Source: Paenibacillus sp. Marseille-Q4541 (lineage in GTDB: Bacteria > Bacillota > Bacilli > Paenibacillales > Paenibacillaceae). Taken from it: a stretch of 64,000 nucleotides of DNA. The stretch is from the NCBI RefSeq assembly GCF_018310695.1, contig NZ_JAGXCY010000028.1:1-64000 (forward strand). Direction: 5' to 3'. The position numbers were made by a program, and so were the translations under genes. Positions 27,415 to 34,853 of the stretch are shown piece by piece (the first letter of the stretch is position 1; each line of letters opens with the position of its first letter). A model generated the notes under the pieces. That model had not been told where the DNA came from and searched no databases. It was given only the letters and a program-made list of their open reading frames with translations.

Positions 27415-27438
27415 TGTCGTAAAAAGAAATTTCCGACA
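27415..27438. promoter_or_regulatory. Two Spo0A-box-like sites upstream of spoIIE
   Basis: Plus-strand TGTCGTA (27415-27421) and TCCGACA (27432-27438), each one mismatch from the 0A box TGTCGAA/TTCGACA, lie 10-33 bp upstream of the -35 element. Consistent with activation by Spo0A~P; not proven. Confidence 0.5.
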
Positions 27439-27623
27439 AAAATAGGGAGCCTGCGAAACAACAGATATCCGAATAAAATGGACAGCCCATATAGGCTTTG
27501 GGTTAGTTATGACAAGTTTATAGCTTGTCATTGTGTGACCTTCGGAAGCTCAGAATACTAGCGATATGGAATGAGAATACTGGAACTTGCTTGAAAGTTG
27601 TCGGACGATTCTTGAGATGCGAC
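27439..27623. other. Gene-free spacer between spoIIE and yabR
   Basis: No ORF of substance. It contains a perfect inverted repeat at 27509-27531 (arms ATGACAAG/CTTGTCAT, 7-nt centre). B. subtilis has two tRNA genes at this place; none is seen here. Confidence 0.6.
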
Positions 27624-27656
27624 AAAAAAACCGCAGACTCTAAAGTCTGCGGTTTT
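27624..27656 (-). terminator. Terminator after yabR
   Basis: Minus-strand perfect 12-bp stem AAACCGCAGACT/AGTCTGCGGTTT with a 4-nt loop followed by TTTT. Confidence 0.95.
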
Positions 27657-27696
27657 CTCTATTCTCGTACTATATATGCAAGATCAGGTTGGTGAC

Positions 27697-28236
27697 TTAC
27701 ACGCGTTTCGCGCCGCGGCCTCCGCGTTTACCTTCGGTATTCTTCTTCAGCGACGAAATCCGCTCTTCACTGTCTTTCAGGAAGCGTGACATTTTATCCT
27801 CAAATGAAGGCTTGCCAAACGAAGGCTTGCCGGCAGAAGGTTTATAAGGACGCCCTCCCCGTTCACGATTGTTATAGCTACCACCGCCGCCACCGTTACC
27901 AGTGCCGCCGCCGCCGCTAAATCGTTCTCTATCTCCTCCGGTACGCTCCGGTCTTGGTGCTCTTGGCGGACGAGCTTGTTGCTGAACTTCACCTGCTGGA
28001 CGGTCAACCGCCTGCTTGATAGAAAGTCCAATTTTTCCGTCCTTGTCAACATTAATAACCTTAACAGTTACCGTATCATTAATTTTCAAATGATCGTTGA
28101 CGTCTTTGACATAATTGTCGGCGATTTCCGAGATGTGAACGAGACCCGTGACACCTCCAGACAGATCCACGAATGCTCCGAAATGCGTGATGCCTGTCAC
28201 TTTGCCCTCTAACTTGGTGCCCACTTCAATTGCCAT
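27697..28236 (-). CDS. S1-domain RNA-binding protein (YabR-like)
   Basis: 179 residues: one S1/OB RNA-binding domain at 1-75 (MAIEVGTKLEGKVTGITHFGAFVDLSGGVTGLVHISEIAD), followed by a disordered Arg/Gly/Pro-rich tail (GGGGTGNGGGGGS, RGGRPYKPS, repeated GKPSFGKPSF) and a basic end. ATG 28236 matches the family start; GGAGG lies a rather long 13 bp upstream. General-stress or polynucleotide phosphorylase-like RNA binding is assumed from the domain; the precise role is unknown. It is monocistronic between its own promoter and terminator. Confidence 0.9.
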   Translation of the reverse strand: MAIEVGTKLEGKVTGITHFGAFVDLSGGVTGLVHISEIADNYVKDVNDHLKINDTVTVKVINVDKDGKIGLSIKQAVDRPAGEVQQQARPPRAPRPERTGGDRERFSGGGGTGNGGGGGSYNNRERGGRPYKPSAGKPSFGKPSFEDKMSRFLKDSEERISSLKKNTEGKRGGRGAKRV

Positions 28237-28299
28237 AGAATAAAATGATCCTCCCTTAAAAATATACAACCCGATTTTTAAATCCGTTGCGGTAAGTTA

Positions 28300-28329
28300 A
28301 TTATACCTTATGGTGTAAACCAAGGTCAA
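28300..28329 (-). promoter_or_regulatory. yabR promoter
   Basis: TTGACC (28324-28329) and TATAAT (28300-28305) spaced by 18 bp on the minus strand, 64 bp upstream of the yabR ATG. Confidence 0.7.
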
Positions 28330-28415
28330 CTGAACGAGCGCCCACATTGGCGCCTAATTTCGGTTAAACTTGTACATAATTCCAAGCTGTTAAAAAATCA
28401 TGGTCTGTTTCTATA

Positions 28416-28760
28416 TTATTCATCAACTGGGTAGATCGGTGTTTCCCCAGGCAAATACATTCCATATTTCTTGCGCGCAATTTGTCCGATGTATTCAGGA
28501 TCCTGAAGTCGGTTCACTTCTTGCTTAAGCTCTTCGAGCGCTTGGTCCGTTTCAGCCTTCGACCCCTTTGCCTCCGCAAGCTTGGCACTCTTGTCCGCCA
28601 TTTGAGTAGACTGGTTATAGAACGTATACCCTGCCCATCCTGTGAAACAGACCATAAAGGCAAGCCATAGCATGATTCGCCTGCGAGCTCCTGTTACTTT
28701 TGATTTCTGCGGTCCAGCTTGTTTATTGTTTCGAACGTTGCGCTCAGACGATGATTTCAT
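28416..28760 (-). CDS. divIC: Cell division protein DivIC (FtsB-like)
   Basis: Bitopic divisome protein. 114 residues: basic cytoplasmic N-tail, TM about 29-47 (IMLWLAFMVCFTGWAGYTFY), then a coiled coil (about 52-88, AKLAEAKGSKAETDQALEELKQEVNRL) and the DPEYIGQIARKKYGMYLPGE block typical of DivIC/FtsB. ATG 28760 is used because AAGGAGGT precedes it; 33 residues of the longer frame overlap yabQ and lack a site. Same position as in B. subtilis, after yabP-yabQ. Confidence 0.94.
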   Translation of the reverse strand: MKSSSERNVRNNKQAGPQKSKVTGARRRIMLWLAFMVCFTGWAGYTFYNQSTQMADKSAKLAEAKGSKAETDQALEELKQEVNRLQDPEYIGQIARKKYGMYLPGETPIYPVDE

Positions 28761-28821
28761 ACGCGTACCTCCTTCATGATAGGTAGGGCTTTGAGTTAGA
28801 AAACTCTTTTTGTGTATAACG

Positions 28822-29391
28822 TCAGAACCAGTAGTTCCACCATTCTTTAATCCGGACAAATGTACGTACCATCCAGCCCGGAGTTTGCCATTTACTGAGC
28901 AGTGGCCTTATAGGCAAGTAAAGAAGTTTGAGAATCGGTCTGACCAGGTAATAGACCATTCTGATCAGAAAGAGGAACAATGCCATAACGAATCCGAATA
29001 AAATCCGTAACAGGCGAAGGATTCCTTTTACAGGCAGTACTAAGACGATATACAGTACTCGGTAAAGCATATAAAAGAACTTCTTTATAATTCCAATTAA
29101 CATTACCACAAATTTTTGGGTCAAAACACTTAAAACCAAAAAATAGACCCAAACCCCTAAAAAAAGCCCTAAAAAGACATAAAATCGTAACTCTCCGTGG
29201 TTACTGGAGTAAAGCATGTTAAATACAAACAAGGCTGCTACAATCCAGTACACCAAATCAAGTGTATGAAGGCTCCATCTCGGAAACCGGAACGAGTGAG
29301 ACAGTACCCGGTAACTGTCATACACGATTCCCATTGCCGCTCCCGAGAAAAGCATCCACCCTAGCGTTATCCACTGAATTTCCGGATTCAT
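28822..29391 (-). CDS. yabQ: Spore cortex biosynthesis protein YabQ
   Basis: 189-residue polytopic membrane protein required for the spore cortex. About four to five hydrophobic segments (ITLGWMLFSGAAMGIVYDSYRVL, LDLVYWIVAALFVFNMLY, ELRFYVFLGLFLGVWVYFLVL, and two downstream), then an amphipathic C-terminus. The MGIVYDSYRVLSH motif is characteristic. Its ATG overlaps the yabP stop by 4 bp (ATGA). Localised in the outer forespore membrane in B. subtilis. Confidence 0.93.
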   Translation of the reverse strand: MNPEIQWITLGWMLFSGAAMGIVYDSYRVLSHSFRFPRWSLHTLDLVYWIVAALFVFNMLYSSNHGELRFYVFLGLFLGVWVYFLVLSVLTQKFVVMLIGIIKKFFYMLYRVLYIVLVLPVKGILRLLRILFGFVMALFLFLIRMVYYLVRPILKLLYLPIRPLLSKWQTPGWMVRTFVRIKEWWNYWF

Positions 29392-29672
29392 TTGAACAAC
29401 TTGCCAAGGATTCCTTTACCTGATTTAGAACTTGAGCCGGGATCCAAATACGCGAGAGAGCTCACATAACCTTCAATCGATAACAGCCCCTCTTCTAGGC
29501 TGAGATTTTTAATATGTAAATTTTGTCCGCGAATGGTTAGATGGCCGAGCTCTGTCTTAAGTAAAAATTCCTCGCTATCAAAGCTCTCGACATTCATGAC
29601 CCCTGTAATATCAAGCAGTTTCCGGTTCTGCATCGACAAGCTGTGCTGTTTCGGTTTTCCATGGTCCATCAT
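29388..29672 (-). CDS. yabP: Sporulation protein YabP
   Basis: 94-residue small soluble/peripheral protein of the YabP/YqfC family, with the core MQNRKLLDITGVMNVESFDSE and LGHLTIRGQNLHIKNLSLEEGLLSIEGYV. Partner gene of yabQ (4-bp overlap). In B. subtilis it is transcribed by sigma-E; a weak sigma-E -10-like CATAAGCT lies at 29700-29707 but the -35 is poor. GGGAGGGG precedes ATG 29672. Confidence 0.93.
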   Translation of the reverse strand: MMDHGKPKQHSLSMQNRKLLDITGVMNVESFDSEEFLLKTELGHLTIRGQNLHIKNLSLEEGLLSIEGYVSSLAYLDPGSSSKSGKGILGKLFK

Positions 29673-29744
29673 GGCATGTACCCCTCCCTTCTTACACCTA
29701 GCTTATGGGCCGGTAAGAAGGATTAGAACACGAGCTGAGGGAAA

Positions 29745-29786
29745 TAAAAAAGCGCGCCTCTCCCTTTCATCAGGGTTAAGCACGCT
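29745..29786 (-). terminator. Terminator after rqcP
   Basis: Minus-strand stem AGCGTGC/GCGCGCT (one G-U) with inner CCT/AGG pairing followed by TTTTTTA. Ends the HU-rqcP unit, so yabP is a new transcription unit. Confidence 0.8.
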
Positions 29787-29807
29787 CTCCTACTGTAAAA
29801 TCAAGGA

Positions 29808-30092
29808 TTAACCTAAAAAGTTGAACCCATTATCTTTTGCAATTGGCTCTTCTTTCACCACAGTGAACAGGCTTGAAGCCTCTTCCTTACGCGTGCTCTC
29901 TGCTAGACGTTCTACTCGAATCGTTACAAGTTTCTGTCCGAACTGTACGGTAATTTCGTCACCGACTTTAACAGCACTGCTTGGCTTTGCCTCTCGTCCG
30001 TTGATAAGGACCCTTCCCTGTTCAGAGACGTCCTTTGCCACCGTCCGGCGCTTGATCAGTCTCGAAACTTTAAGGAATTTATCTACTCGCAT
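29808..30092 (-). CDS. rqcP: RqcP (YabO), Hsp15-like S4-domain protein
   Basis: 94 residues, mostly one S4 RNA-binding domain (MRVDKFLKVSRLIKRRTVAKDVSEQGRVLINGREAKPSSAVKVGDEITV). In B. subtilis this protein works with RqcH in alanine tailing during ribosome-associated quality control. ATG 30092 overlaps the stop codon of the HU gene by one base (TAATG), so translation is coupled. The last 25 residues are a poorly conserved tail. Confidence 0.92.
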   Translation of the reverse strand: MRVDKFLKVSRLIKRRTVAKDVSEQGRVLINGREAKPSSAVKVGDEITVQFGQKLVTIRVERLAESTRKEEASSLFTVVKEEPIAKDNGFNFLG

Positions 30093-30364
30093 TATTTTAC
30101 AGCTTCTTTAAGTTTATTCCCTGCCTTGAATGCAGGAACATTAGATTCTGGAATTTCAATAGCCGATCCTGTTTGTGGGTTACGTCCTGTACGTCCGGAA
30201 CGTCTACGAGTTTCGAAAGTACCAAAGCCAATTAATTGTACTTTGTCGCCACTTGCAAGGGCATCTGTAATTTCACCAAGGAAACCGTTAAGAACAGCTT
30301 CTACGTCTTTTTTTGTAAGTCCACTTTTGTCCGAAATGTTGTTTACCAAATCTGTTTTATTCAT
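30092..30364 (-). CDS. HU-family DNA-binding protein
   Basis: 90-residue histone-like protein: MNKTDLVNNISDKSGLTKKDVEAVLNGFL helical dimer part, IGFGTFETRRRSGRTGRNPQTG beta-arm signature with the intercalating Pro region, and the C-terminal ESNVPAFKAGNKLKEAVK. The standard length and sequence of Gram-positive HU/Hbs. The B. subtilis hbs gene lies elsewhere; here it is coupled to rqcP. Good promoter about 170 bp upstream. Confidence 0.97.
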   Translation of the reverse strand: MNKTDLVNNISDKSGLTKKDVEAVLNGFLGEITDALASGDKVQLIGFGTFETRRRSGRTGRNPQTGSAIEIPESNVPAFKAGNKLKEAVK

Positions 30365-30533
30365 GATTAAAGGCCTCCCAAATTAAAGAAAATACGACGT
30401 GCACTTATGTGCGTCATTAACGCTTCCAGTACCACGTGCCGTTACTACACTTCTATTCTTGCTGAGTTCCTGAAAATCCTGCCGCAACGCCTTTTTTTTG
30501 CTATCTAGCATACGGAGGTCTCAAGTTTGGTAA

Positions 30534-30563
30534 AGAATACGACATTTTAGGTACCGTTGTCAA
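30534..30563 (-). promoter_or_regulatory. HU gene promoter
   Basis: TTGACA (30558-30563) and TATTCT (30534-30539) spaced by 18 bp on the minus strand. The transcript would have a ~160-nt leader before the ATG at 30364; no recognised riboswitch is seen in it. Confidence 0.7.
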
Positions 30564-30644
30564 ACGAAGCGATTGCCAACCGCAGGATAGGGTTGCTTTT
30601 ATCAACATACCCGCTAATTATGGCTTTCAATCGTGATCTAAACA

Positions 30645-32144
30645 TTAGTTATCTTTCAATGCCTTCTTTGCTTCCTGCCAGTAAGCTTCCATTTCTTCAA
30701 TATTGCTGTCTTTGATTGCTTTTCCCTGCTCGGCAAGACGCGCTTCGATATACTTGAAACGGCGTGTAAACTTCCGATTGGTAGCAGCTAATGCTTCCTC
30801 TGGATCAGCTCCAATGAACCTTGCAATATTAGCGGTAGCGAACAGAACATCACCCAGCTCAAGCATTTGCTCTTCTGCAGCGTAACCTTCCTGTACAGCC
30901 TCTTTGAGCTCACTTAGTTCTTCCTCAACCTTAAGGAATACTCCTTCTACCTCATCCCAGTCGAAGCCAACCTTAGACGCCTTCTTCTGGAGTTTATAAG
31001 CTTTCATCAACGCAGGAAGGTCCCTTGGAACTCCGTCCAATACAGATGTACGTTCGTTCTCTTGACCTTTGAGTTTCTTCTCTTCCACTTTCATAGCTTC
31101 CCAGTTCGCTAGCGCTTCCCCAGCATCTTCCGCCTTATTTTCTCCAAAAACGTGCGGGTGTCTGAAAATGAGTTTATCATTCAGACCCTCGATGACATCA
31201 TATACGTTAAATGTACCGAGCTCTTCTTCCATCTGAGAATGAAGCATGATTTGAAGCAGCAGATCGCCCAGTTCTTCCTTCATATGATCTGGATCGTCAT
31301 CATCAATGGTCTCAAGGACTTCATATGTTTCTTCTATCAAATTTTTACGTAACGAAGCATGTGTCTGTTCACGATCCCACGGGCATCCTTCCGGGCTTCG
31401 CAAAACTTCTACAATTTCATGAAGACGGCCAAACGTACGTCTTGTGAGCTGCTCATTGTCACTCTTCGGTACATAGATAAGCGACAAATTGCCATATCCC
31501 TCTACCCGATCAAGTTCATACAGCTCTACTTCTTGAATCATTTCCTGCCCCTCGATGCCTAGTGCATGTCCAACAATGACCTTTGTATCATCTGGATACA
31601 CTTCCATCAGGCTCAGCTTTACATCAGAAGCGGTGAACACGTCATACACTTGTCCAATTAACGTATGTAATTTGGGCTGGAACAGACTGCTATCGATGAT
31701 TCCTGCGTCAAGTAATTGGAACCCTTCTATTGGGTCAAATCCTAGTCTTACGAAGGCCTCATCGAGAAAGCTTTCTCCACCAAGGATCGTGAGGCTAATT
31801 CCCTGCTCAGAGCAGCGCTCTTTTAGCAGACCCACCGTAGCTTCCGCTACCATAGGATGCCCTGGTACAGCATACACGATCTCCTCGCCTGCATTTCCTT
31901 GCTTCGCAAGCTGAATAAGCTCGATTGCAATGCTGTCATACACTTCCGGAAATGAACTTTTTGCTTCATATATATTATCGAACGAAGTCAAAGATAAATG
32001 AAGATTTTCCAAATCTTTGCATACCGGATGATCCATTGTTCGAACATAGATTGTACTCGCTTTTTTCAACCTCTTCCAAATGCCTAAAGTCAGTTGATCC
32101 TCACCGCCTGAGCCTAGACCAACGACTGTAATTGCTGCGCTCAT
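30645..32144 (-). CDS. mazG: YabN-type fusion: tetrapyrrole-methylase-like domain plus MazG pyrophosphohydrolase
   Basis: 499 residues. The N-terminal half (1-220) is a SAM-dependent uroporphyrin/corrin methyltransferase-like domain (ITVVGLGSGGEDQLTLG, YAVPGHPMVAEATV). The C-terminal half is MazG, with CPWDREQTHASLRKNLIEETYEVLE and EELGDLLLQIMLH giving the EExxE...ExxD metal site, followed by a second MazG repeat. It hydrolyses non-canonical NTPs and limits mutagenic nucleotides. The methylase half's substrate is unknown. Two-domain YabN proteins are normal in Bacillales. ATG 32144 with GGAGGTG upstream. Confidence 0.95.
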   Translation of the reverse strand: MSAAITVVGLGSGGEDQLTLGIWKRLKKASTIYVRTMDHPVCKDLENLHLSLTSFDNIYEAKSSFPEVYDSIAIELIQLAKQGNAGEEIVYAVPGHPMVAEATVGLLKERCSEQGISLTILGGESFLDEAFVRLGFDPIEGFQLLDAGIIDSSLFQPKLHTLIGQVYDVFTASDVKLSLMEVYPDDTKVIVGHALGIEGQEMIQEVELYELDRVEGYGNLSLIYVPKSDNEQLTRRTFGRLHEIVEVLRSPEGCPWDREQTHASLRKNLIEETYEVLETIDDDDPDHMKEELGDLLLQIMLHSQMEEELGTFNVYDVIEGLNDKLIFRHPHVFGENKAEDAGEALANWEAMKVEEKKLKGQENERTSVLDGVPRDLPALMKAYKLQKKASKVGFDWDEVEGVFLKVEEELSELKEAVQEGYAAEEQMLELGDVLFATANIARFIGADPEEALAATNRKFTRRFKYIEARLAEQGKAIKDSNIEEMEAYWQEAKKALKDN

Positions 32145-32227
32145 GCTACACCTCCATATAAGTGGCTTTTATATAAGCCTACCCGTTATTTCCCTATTGT
32201 AACTATATCATGCTTTTGTGTTTTGCC

Positions 32228-32261
32228 AAAAAAACAGAGCGCCCTGGTTGGTGGTGCGCTC
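32228..32261 (-). terminator. Terminator overlapping the spoVB-like stop codon
   Basis: Minus-strand stem GAGCGC/GCGCTC followed by TGTTTTTTT; the stem begins within the last codons of the flippase gene. Confidence 0.75.
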
Positions 32262-33906
32262 ACATCATTTTCAGTTTGCGAAGCAGCTTCACAAGCTTCG
32301 CACCTTTGGGCAGCATAGCGAGCTCTGCTGCCGTAATCCATTTCGTGCGGACTGCGCCGAGCACGAATATGACAATGCCTGCTGCGATGCCGAGCAGGCT
32401 TTGAACGAGCGCGGTGGTACGCCCGCCCACCGCAATTCCCATGGCGCCGGTCATCGTTTCGGCGCCCCATGCAGTCCCCGCCGCCGCGAGCGACATGGCG
32501 GCGATCACAAGCGCTGGCTTTAGCAGGCCAGCGCTTAGGGACACGCGCAGCTGCAGCAGTCGAGCGAGCAGCAGCGCGTTCAAGAGGGCAGCCAGCGCAT
32601 AAGCTGCTGCCGAAGACCAAGCTGCGCCGCTTACGCCAAGCAGCGGCACGAGCAACTCGTTCAGCAGCGTTTTGACCGCTGCTGCTGCGAGCATGATGAG
32701 GGCGGGCGCTCTGACTGCGCCAAGCCCTTGAAGTAACGCTGCGGCAATGACGCTAACTGCACTACCAGCAGCGGTCAGTGCCAGAATACGCATCGTGTCC
32801 GTCCCCTCTGGAGTGACATACAACATGCGGTTAATTGGCTGTGCCAGTACCGCCATGCCTGCAGCAGCGGCAAGACCAATGAGCCAAAACCATTTGAGAG
32901 CAAGGCTGCTTTGCTTACGAATTGCCCTCTGGTCATTTCGCACCTTTGCTTCCGCTATCGCAGGAATGAATAACACGGACAGAGAAACCGCTAGCATCGT
33001 CACCAACTGTACAAGTGGAATTCCCCGATTATAGACTCCAAACTGCCTCATCGTCTCCATGTCATTCATTCCCTCTAGCTTAAGGAGACGGGGAACAGTA
33101 AACGTATCGACCATATTCATAAGGGGAACTGCGATGGAACCAAGAGCCACTGGAATAGCATACCGGAGTACGGAAATTAGTAGTGCTGATGTAGATTTTC
33201 GCTCTGTTTTACTGCTGTTCCCCCCCCTTGCTGGTCCTTCTGGAGGAACAGGTTGTCTCTTTCTTCTGCGAACCCAGAAAATCCACATTAGGATAAGACC
33301 TGCCGCACCTCCCGCAGCTGACCCCAGCATTGCACCTGCTGCAACCGTCTCTGCCTCTGCTCCCCGCTCAATCAGGATAAATAGCAATACGAGCATTACC
33401 GTTACGCGAGCAGTCTGCTCCGTAATCTGGGATACAGCCGTAGGAACCATATCCTGCAGCCCTTGGAAGTATCCCCGTAAGCCTGTCATGACAGGAACAA
33501 ACAAGAATGCAAAGGAAGCTGTACGAATCGAGAGGACAACCTCTTCATTATCAATCAGTGTACTTATCTGCGGCGCAAATTGGTACATGATTATACTTAG
33601 CAAACCTCCCAGCAAGGCAAGTAGGAGAGAAGTGACTCTGAGTACTCGCTCGCCTTCCTCTCGGTCTCCCTTTGCATTCGCTTCTGCAACAAGTTTGGAT
33701 ACTGCTATTGGAAATCCAGCTGTTGCTAAGGTAATGAACATCATGTAGAAAGGATACACCGTATTATAAATACCAAATACACTGTCACCCGCTATATTTT
33801 GCAGAGGTATTTTCTGCAGTGTTCCAATTAATTTCGATAAAATGGCAGCTACGCTAAGGATAAATGCTCCTTGCAGCAACTTCGTGCCAGAATCCGTTGA
33901 TTTCAT
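32260..33906 (-). CDS. SpoVB/MurJ-like polysaccharide flippase (MATE/MVF superfamily)
   Basis: 548-residue polytopic membrane protein, about 14 membrane segments, with the PST/SpoVB N-terminal pattern (LLQGAFILSVAAILSKLIGTLQKIPLQNIAGDSVFGIYNTVYPFYMMFITLATAGFPIAVSKLVAEA). B. subtilis YabM, at this position, is a member of this family; lipid-linked cell-wall precursor export during cortex formation is the likely role. The C-terminal third (coded by about 32270-32770) is markedly more GC-rich and Ala-rich than the rest. It lies between spoVT and mazG. Confidence 0.9.
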   Translation of the reverse strand: MKSTDSGTKLLQGAFILSVAAILSKLIGTLQKIPLQNIAGDSVFGIYNTVYPFYMMFITLATAGFPIAVSKLVAEANAKGDREEGERVLRVTSLLLALLGGLLSIIMYQFAPQISTLIDNEEVVLSIRTASFAFLFVPVMTGLRGYFQGLQDMVPTAVSQITEQTARVTVMLVLLFILIERGAEAETVAAGAMLGSAAGGAAGLILMWIFWVRRRKRQPVPPEGPARGGNSSKTERKSTSALLISVLRYAIPVALGSIAVPLMNMVDTFTVPRLLKLEGMNDMETMRQFGVYNRGIPLVQLVTMLAVSLSVLFIPAIAEAKVRNDQRAIRKQSSLALKWFWLIGLAAAAGMAVLAQPINRMLYVTPEGTDTMRILALTAAGSAVSVIAAALLQGLGAVRAPALIMLAAAAVKTLLNELLVPLLGVSGAAWSSAAAYALAALLNALLLARLLQLRVSLSAGLLKPALVIAAMSLAAAGTAWGAETMTGAMGIAVGGRTTALVQSLLGIAAGIVIFVLGAVRTKWITAAELAMLPKGAKLVKLLRKLKMM

Positions 33907-33990
33907 ATAAGATAACCTGCTTCTTAATAGGAGTCGTATTCTCTGGTACCTGTTTTATACGAATCCTATTATACCTCTTTATGAAAATGC

Positions 33991-34026
33991 AAAAAACTCC
34001 TGCCTTCTTAAAGGCGGGAGTTTTTT
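33991..34026 (-). terminator. Terminator after spoVT
   Basis: Minus-strand stem AAACTCC.GCCTT/AAGGC.GGAGTTT followed by TTT; a 3' tail of T on both sides makes it nearly symmetric. Confidence 0.92.
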
Positions 34027-34033
34027 GTATTTT

Positions 34034-34576
34034 CTACTGCTCCATTTGCTTGCCAAGGAACGCAGCCGCAGTTTCAGACATTTTCACTTCAAGCTGCGAC
34101 ATTTTTGTAGATTCATCTTTGCTGTACAATATCACGGCACCAATTGGATCTCCTCCAGATATAATCGGTGCTACAACAAAGGATGAAAGTGTTTCAATAT
34201 GATCTTTAGCTATTTCATAAGATCCATTACTGTTTTCAAGCAATGTTTTACGGTTATCCATTGAGTGCTCAACCAGATTTCCTATTTGCTTGTCCAAATA
34301 CTCTTTTTTAGATCCGCCAGCCACCGTAATGATGGTATCACGGTCCGTGATAAGTGTTATATGGCCTGTACTTTCGAACAGGGATTCAGCGTACTCTTTC
34401 GCAAAGTCACCCAGCTCACCAATAGGTGAGTACTTTTTCAGAATCACTTCTCCATCACGATCCACAAAAATTTCTAGCGGATCTCCTTCACGAATTCGCA
34501 AAGTACGACGGATTTCTTTGGGAATTACGACACGACCTAGGTCATCAATACGGCGGACGATACCAGTAGCTTTCAT
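34034..34576 (-). CDS. spoVT: Stage V sporulation protein T, AbrB-family regulator
   Basis: Forespore transcription factor modulating sigma-G genes. 180 residues: N-terminal swapped-hairpin AbrB domain (MKATGIVRRIDDLGRVVIPKEIRRTLRIREGDPLEIFVDRDGEVILKKY, 1-49) and C-terminal GAF domain (about 56-178, ITLITDRDTIITVAGGSKKEYL). Length and sequence match SpoVT. ATG 34576 with GGGG about 10 bp upstream. A sigma-G promoter would be expected upstream; TGAATA and CACACTA near 34655-34682 have a spacing of 15 bp, which is too short to trust. Confidence 0.97.
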   Translation of the reverse strand: MKATGIVRRIDDLGRVVIPKEIRRTLRIREGDPLEIFVDRDGEVILKKYSPIGELGDFAKEYAESLFESTGHITLITDRDTIITVAGGSKKEYLDKQIGNLVEHSMDNRKTLLENSNGSYEIAKDHIETLSSFVVAPIISGGDPIGAVILYSKDESTKMSQLEVKMSETAAAFLGKQMEQ

Positions 34577-34785
34577 TTACATGTTGCCCCACTTTCTCGA
34601 GAAGATTTTTCAACTACTGTCCTTTTATGAGGAGGGATTAAGGTAGTTAGTTTAGTGTGATATCTAGACCATAGTATTCATCTGTTCCCAATTCCTTATA
34701 CATGAACCATGTAATATAGTTCCTTAAAACTTACTCTATTTTGTTCGTGTGCTGATATTTGCTGCTTAGGAGACTCTTGATATGC

Positions 34786-34810
34786 CAAAAAGACGCGGTT
34801 CCCCGCGTCT
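34786..34810 (-). terminator. Terminator after the PrsA-like gene
   Basis: Minus-strand 8-bp stem AGACGCGG/CCGCGTCT, GGAA-type loop, followed by TTTTTGG. Confidence 0.9.
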
Positions 34811-34853
34811 AGTGGATGTGTTCTCAATATACTTTATATCTCGCCTGGCCTAA

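Noticed and set aside
27439..27623. tRNA genes as in B. subtilis between spoIIE and yabR
   Set aside because: No cloverleaf, no GTTCGA-type T-loop; the region is AT-rich filler with one palindrome.
32186..32620. 144-codon minus-strand ORF inside the SpoVB-like gene
   Set aside because: Out-of-frame Arg/Ala-rich reading caused by the GC-rich stretch; no start signal and no family resemblance.
33059..33748. 229-codon plus-strand ORF opposite the flippase gene
   Set aside because: Antisense shadow of a membrane protein gene, low-complexity Ser/Arg product.
34655..34682. Possible sigma-G promoter of spoVT (TGAATA ... CACACTA)
   Set aside because: Spacing of 15 bp is too short for sigma-G; not listed as a feature.
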